Under the pieces are notes generated by a model that was not told the DNA's origin, did no database searches, and saw nothing but the letters and a program-made list of their open reading frames with translations. Positions 23,859-25,322 of a stretch of 25,322 nucleotides of DNA are shown here, one piece after another. The stretch is from DATMXS01 sp050260275 (GTDB lineage Bacteria > Acidobacteriota > Terriglobia > Bryobacterales > Bryobacteraceae). The position numbers were made by a program, and so were the translations under genes. The DNA lies in assembly GCA_050260275.1 (NCBI GenBank), contig JBLNBX010000088.1, forward strand, positions 1 through 25,322, in the 5' to 3' direction. Every line of letters starts with the position of its first letter. Within the stretch, counting starts at the first letter, position 1.

Positions 23859-24425
23859 GTGAGAGGCTGGCGAATTGCATTGGGTATAGGGGCCGTTTGC
23901 CTGTCGCTGGCGGCCCAGGCGCCGACGAGCGGAAGACCGGAGGAGGCACGAGTGGCGAGTCCTGCTATAGGCACTGTTGCGCCTGATTTCACCCTGCCTG
24001 CCACAACGGGGGGCAGTATCAGCCTGAGCGGCTTTCGCGGTAAGAAGAACGTTGTACTCGCGTTCTTCCCGAAGGCGTTCACGGGCGGTTGCACAAAGGA
24101 AGCCCAGGGATTTCAGGCTGATATCCAGAAATTCGAGGCAGGCGGAAACCAAGTGCTCATGGTGAGCACGGATGACCTGGAAACACTCGGACGGTGGGCG
24201 GAAAGCCTGAAGGCGGCGTTTCCAATGCTAAGCGACGCCGACGGCAAGGTGGCCGAAGCGTACGGGGTCATGACGCCGGGCCGGAAGATGGCCGCTCGCG
24301 CGACCTTCATCATCGATAGGGCCGGCGTGATCCGTGAGGTTCAGCAGGGAGGCGAGGCCATCGACACTACCGGAGCGCTGGCGGCGTGCGCAAGGGTTTC
24401 GGCCGCCCAGCACGGCAAGCAGTAA
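23859..24425 (+). CDS. Exported peroxiredoxin (AhpC/TSA, BCP/PrxQ-like)
   Basis: 188-residue thiol peroxidase with a Sec signal (MRGWRIALGIGAVCLSLAAQA, likely cleavage near 20-22), so it should reduce peroxides outside the cytoplasm. The thioredoxin fold carries the invariant active site PKAFTGGCTKE, giving Pro71, Thr75 and peroxidatic Cys78 (PxxxTxxC); the downstream Arg is in AARATFIIDRAGVIR. In BCP/PrxQ proteins a resolving Cys usually sits five residues after the peroxidatic one. Here that place is Gln83-Gly, and the only other mature-chain Cys is Cys177 near the C-terminus, so it may be one-Cys or use Cys177. The GTG start at 23859 is supported by GGAAGGGA about 6-8 bases upstream. No thioredoxin partner lies nearby. 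Confidence 0.88.
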   Translation: MRGWRIALGIGAVCLSLAAQAPTSGRPEEARVASPAIGTVAPDFTLPATTGGSISLSGFRGKKNVVLAFFPKAFTGGCTKEAQGFQADIQKFEAGGNQVLMVSTDDLETLGRWAESLKAAFPMLSDADGKVAEAYGVMTPGRKMAARATFIIDRAGVIREVQQGGEAIDTTGALAACARVSAAQHGKQ

Positions 24426-24431
24426 CGGATG

Positions 24432-24452
24432 GGTGCGCCGGCGGCTCGCACC
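24432..24452. terminator. Hairpin in the convergent gap after the peroxiredoxin
   Basis: GGTGCG (24432-24437) pairs with CGCACC (24447-24452) across a 9-base loop, 7 bases after the peroxiredoxin stop and facing the convergent PEGA gene. The stem is short and has no T-run. Confidence 0.28.
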
Positions 24453-24515
24453 GGAGAACTCCATCGGTGGACTTCCCGAGCCAGGCCGCCGGCATGCTGA
24501 GCCCCGTCCATACTT

Positions 24516-25052
24516 TTACTTCATGCGGACCACGGCTACCTGGTTCGCATCGAGCCTCACCTTCTCCTCTGCGCCATCTCTGGCGCCGACCTTGACCACC
24601 TTAACGGTGTACTCTCCGGGATTCAGCAGAAGTCCCTGCCCCGGGTGGCTGAACTCGTCGGCGTGCCCCATAAATTTATCGTTCACGTACACAGCCGCAA
24701 ACTTGTCGTCCGTCAAGACGCGCAGGCGTCCAAACGGCGGCTTGGGCTTCGGCAAGGCTGTCAGCTTCTCGTTCAGCTTTGTGGTCTTACCCGGCTCGAT
24801 CGTGACCCTAACAACACGGTCTTCGTACCGGGGATCTGAGAGCCTAACCTCGTGTTCGCCGGCAGTGACAGCGTACTTCCTGCCAATCCCGAAATTGCAC
24901 GCCGGGCCGACGTACTCGCCATCGATGAACACACCCGCCCGCCCGGGATCGACTTTCGTCTTCAGGTACCCTGTGCCCTGTTGTCCAACAAGGGGGACGA
25001 CGGCAACTGCAATCAGCAGTGCCGCGTTGAGAGCAAACGAAACGATTCGCAT
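24516..25052 (-). CDS. Exported protein with two PEGA domains
   Basis: 178-residue secreted protein. A Sec signal (MRIVSFALNAALLIAVAVVPLVGQQ, cleavage near 24) precedes two tandem PEGA-type beta domains. The first is at about 28-95 (YLKTKVDPGRAGVFIDGEYV ... YAVTAGEHEVRLSDPRYE) and the second at about 105-178 (GRLRVLTDDKFAAVYVNDKF ... LLLNPGEYTVKVV). Each keeps the family's pattern of an embedded ligand-sized loop and a closing PGEYTV/AGEHEV turn. PEGA domains occur on surface and periplasmic proteins; no enzymatic residues are visible. The ATG at 25052 is chosen because the signal begins there, with AGGA about 10 bases upstream. The frame is open a further 73 codons upstream but that part is not protein-like. 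It converges on the peroxiredoxin gene. Confidence 0.85.
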   Translation of the reverse strand: MRIVSFALNAALLIAVAVVPLVGQQGTGYLKTKVDPGRAGVFIDGEYVGPACNFGIGRKYAVTAGEHEVRLSDPRYEDRVVRVTIEPGKTTKLNEKLTALPKPKPPFGRLRVLTDDKFAAVYVNDKFMGHADEFSHPGQGLLLNPGEYTVKVVKVGARDGAEEKVRLDANQVAVVRMK

Positions 25053-25296
25053 ATGCTTGATCCTGTTCTGATTGATCGCGCGCACATTGGCCTCGTGAGC
25101 GCGCTCGCGGTGCGGACGCACGCCAGGAATTGACCTGGCCGGACTCAGGAGCCGCAGCGGGGATCCCTCCTCCGCGGTCGGCCTGGCCCCGCTTCCGGAC
25201 GTCCAGCCGCCTCTCGCCGACCCGCAGCGGAGGGCCTTCCGAAGATACGAGGGAATTTGCATCCCGCACACGCCTCAGCAGAATTATGGTACTTTC

Positions 25297-25322
25297 ATGT
25301 TCGAGTTGAGCATTCGGAGCAA
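25297..25322 (+). CDS. Possible start of a gene running off the right edge
   Basis: ATG at 25297 opens a frame (MFELSIRS) that continues to the window end. TATGGT at 25285-25290 ends 6 bases before it, the same arrangement as at three other starts here. Only eight codons are visible, so no function can be given. The upstream gap (25053-25296) otherwise shows only a small perfect inverted repeat GCCAGG/CCTGGC at 25122-25139. Confidence 0.25.

Overview
The window is a GC-rich bacterial chromosome segment, most likely from an acidobacterium of the Bryobacterales/Solibacter type. That placement is an inference. It rests on the VWFA-related exported protein of a family expanded in Acidobacteriota, several Tat-signal enzymes (TIM-barrel isomerase-like, aldo/keto reductase, molybdoenzyme small subunit), a PEGA protein, and the general gene mix. 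I see no rRNA, tRNA, CRISPR array, intact insertion sequence or phage module.

Layout. (a) 1-1013: most of hslU, fused at its left end to an inverted scrap of hslV. This is either a real rearrangement or an assembly chimera, and it is the strangest structure in the window. (b) 1078-3403, plus strand: a tightly overlapping trio of fibronectin-III lipoprotein, fumarylacetoacetate-hydrolase-family enzyme and DedA/VTT-like membrane protein. (c) 9341-3433, minus strand: a compact run of MGDG-synthase-like glycosyltransferase, xylulokinase, priA and a GNAT acetyltransferase. (d) 9406-10248: a Tat-targeted hydroxypyruvate-isomerase-like TIM barrel, convergent with an exported VWA protein (11321-10395). 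(e) 15179-11412, minus strand: a three-subunit PaoABC-type periplasmic molybdenum aldehyde oxidoreductase, in the order FeS, Mo, FAD, divergent from an L-lactate permease (15377-17020). (f) 19171-17412, minus strand: crcB (fluoride channel), a DUF190 protein and a cation-diffusion-facilitator transporter. (g) 19475-20428: a DHH/DHHA1 phosphoesterase, then about 950 bases with no gene I can recognise. (h) 21384-22517: a NodB-type polysaccharide deacetylase, sharing a CTAG stop overlap with a convergent Tat-targeted Fe-S aldo/keto reductase (23659-22514). (i) 23859-24425: an exported peroxiredoxin, convergent with a two-domain PEGA protein (25052-24516). A possible gene start lies at 25297.

Functional threads. 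Many products are exported: a lipoprotein, three Tat substrates and several Sec substrates. Several of them deal with oxidation of small carbonyl compounds or with redox stress outside the cytoplasm (PaoABC-type enzyme, Fe-S aldo/keto reductase, peroxiredoxin, lactate permease). Several starts are preceded by a -10-like hexamer only 6-8 bases upstream with no clear Shine-Dalgarno sequence, which suggests leaderless transcription. Apart from the hslV/hslU junction I found nothing I would call a new multi-gene system. The remaining findings are individual oddities.
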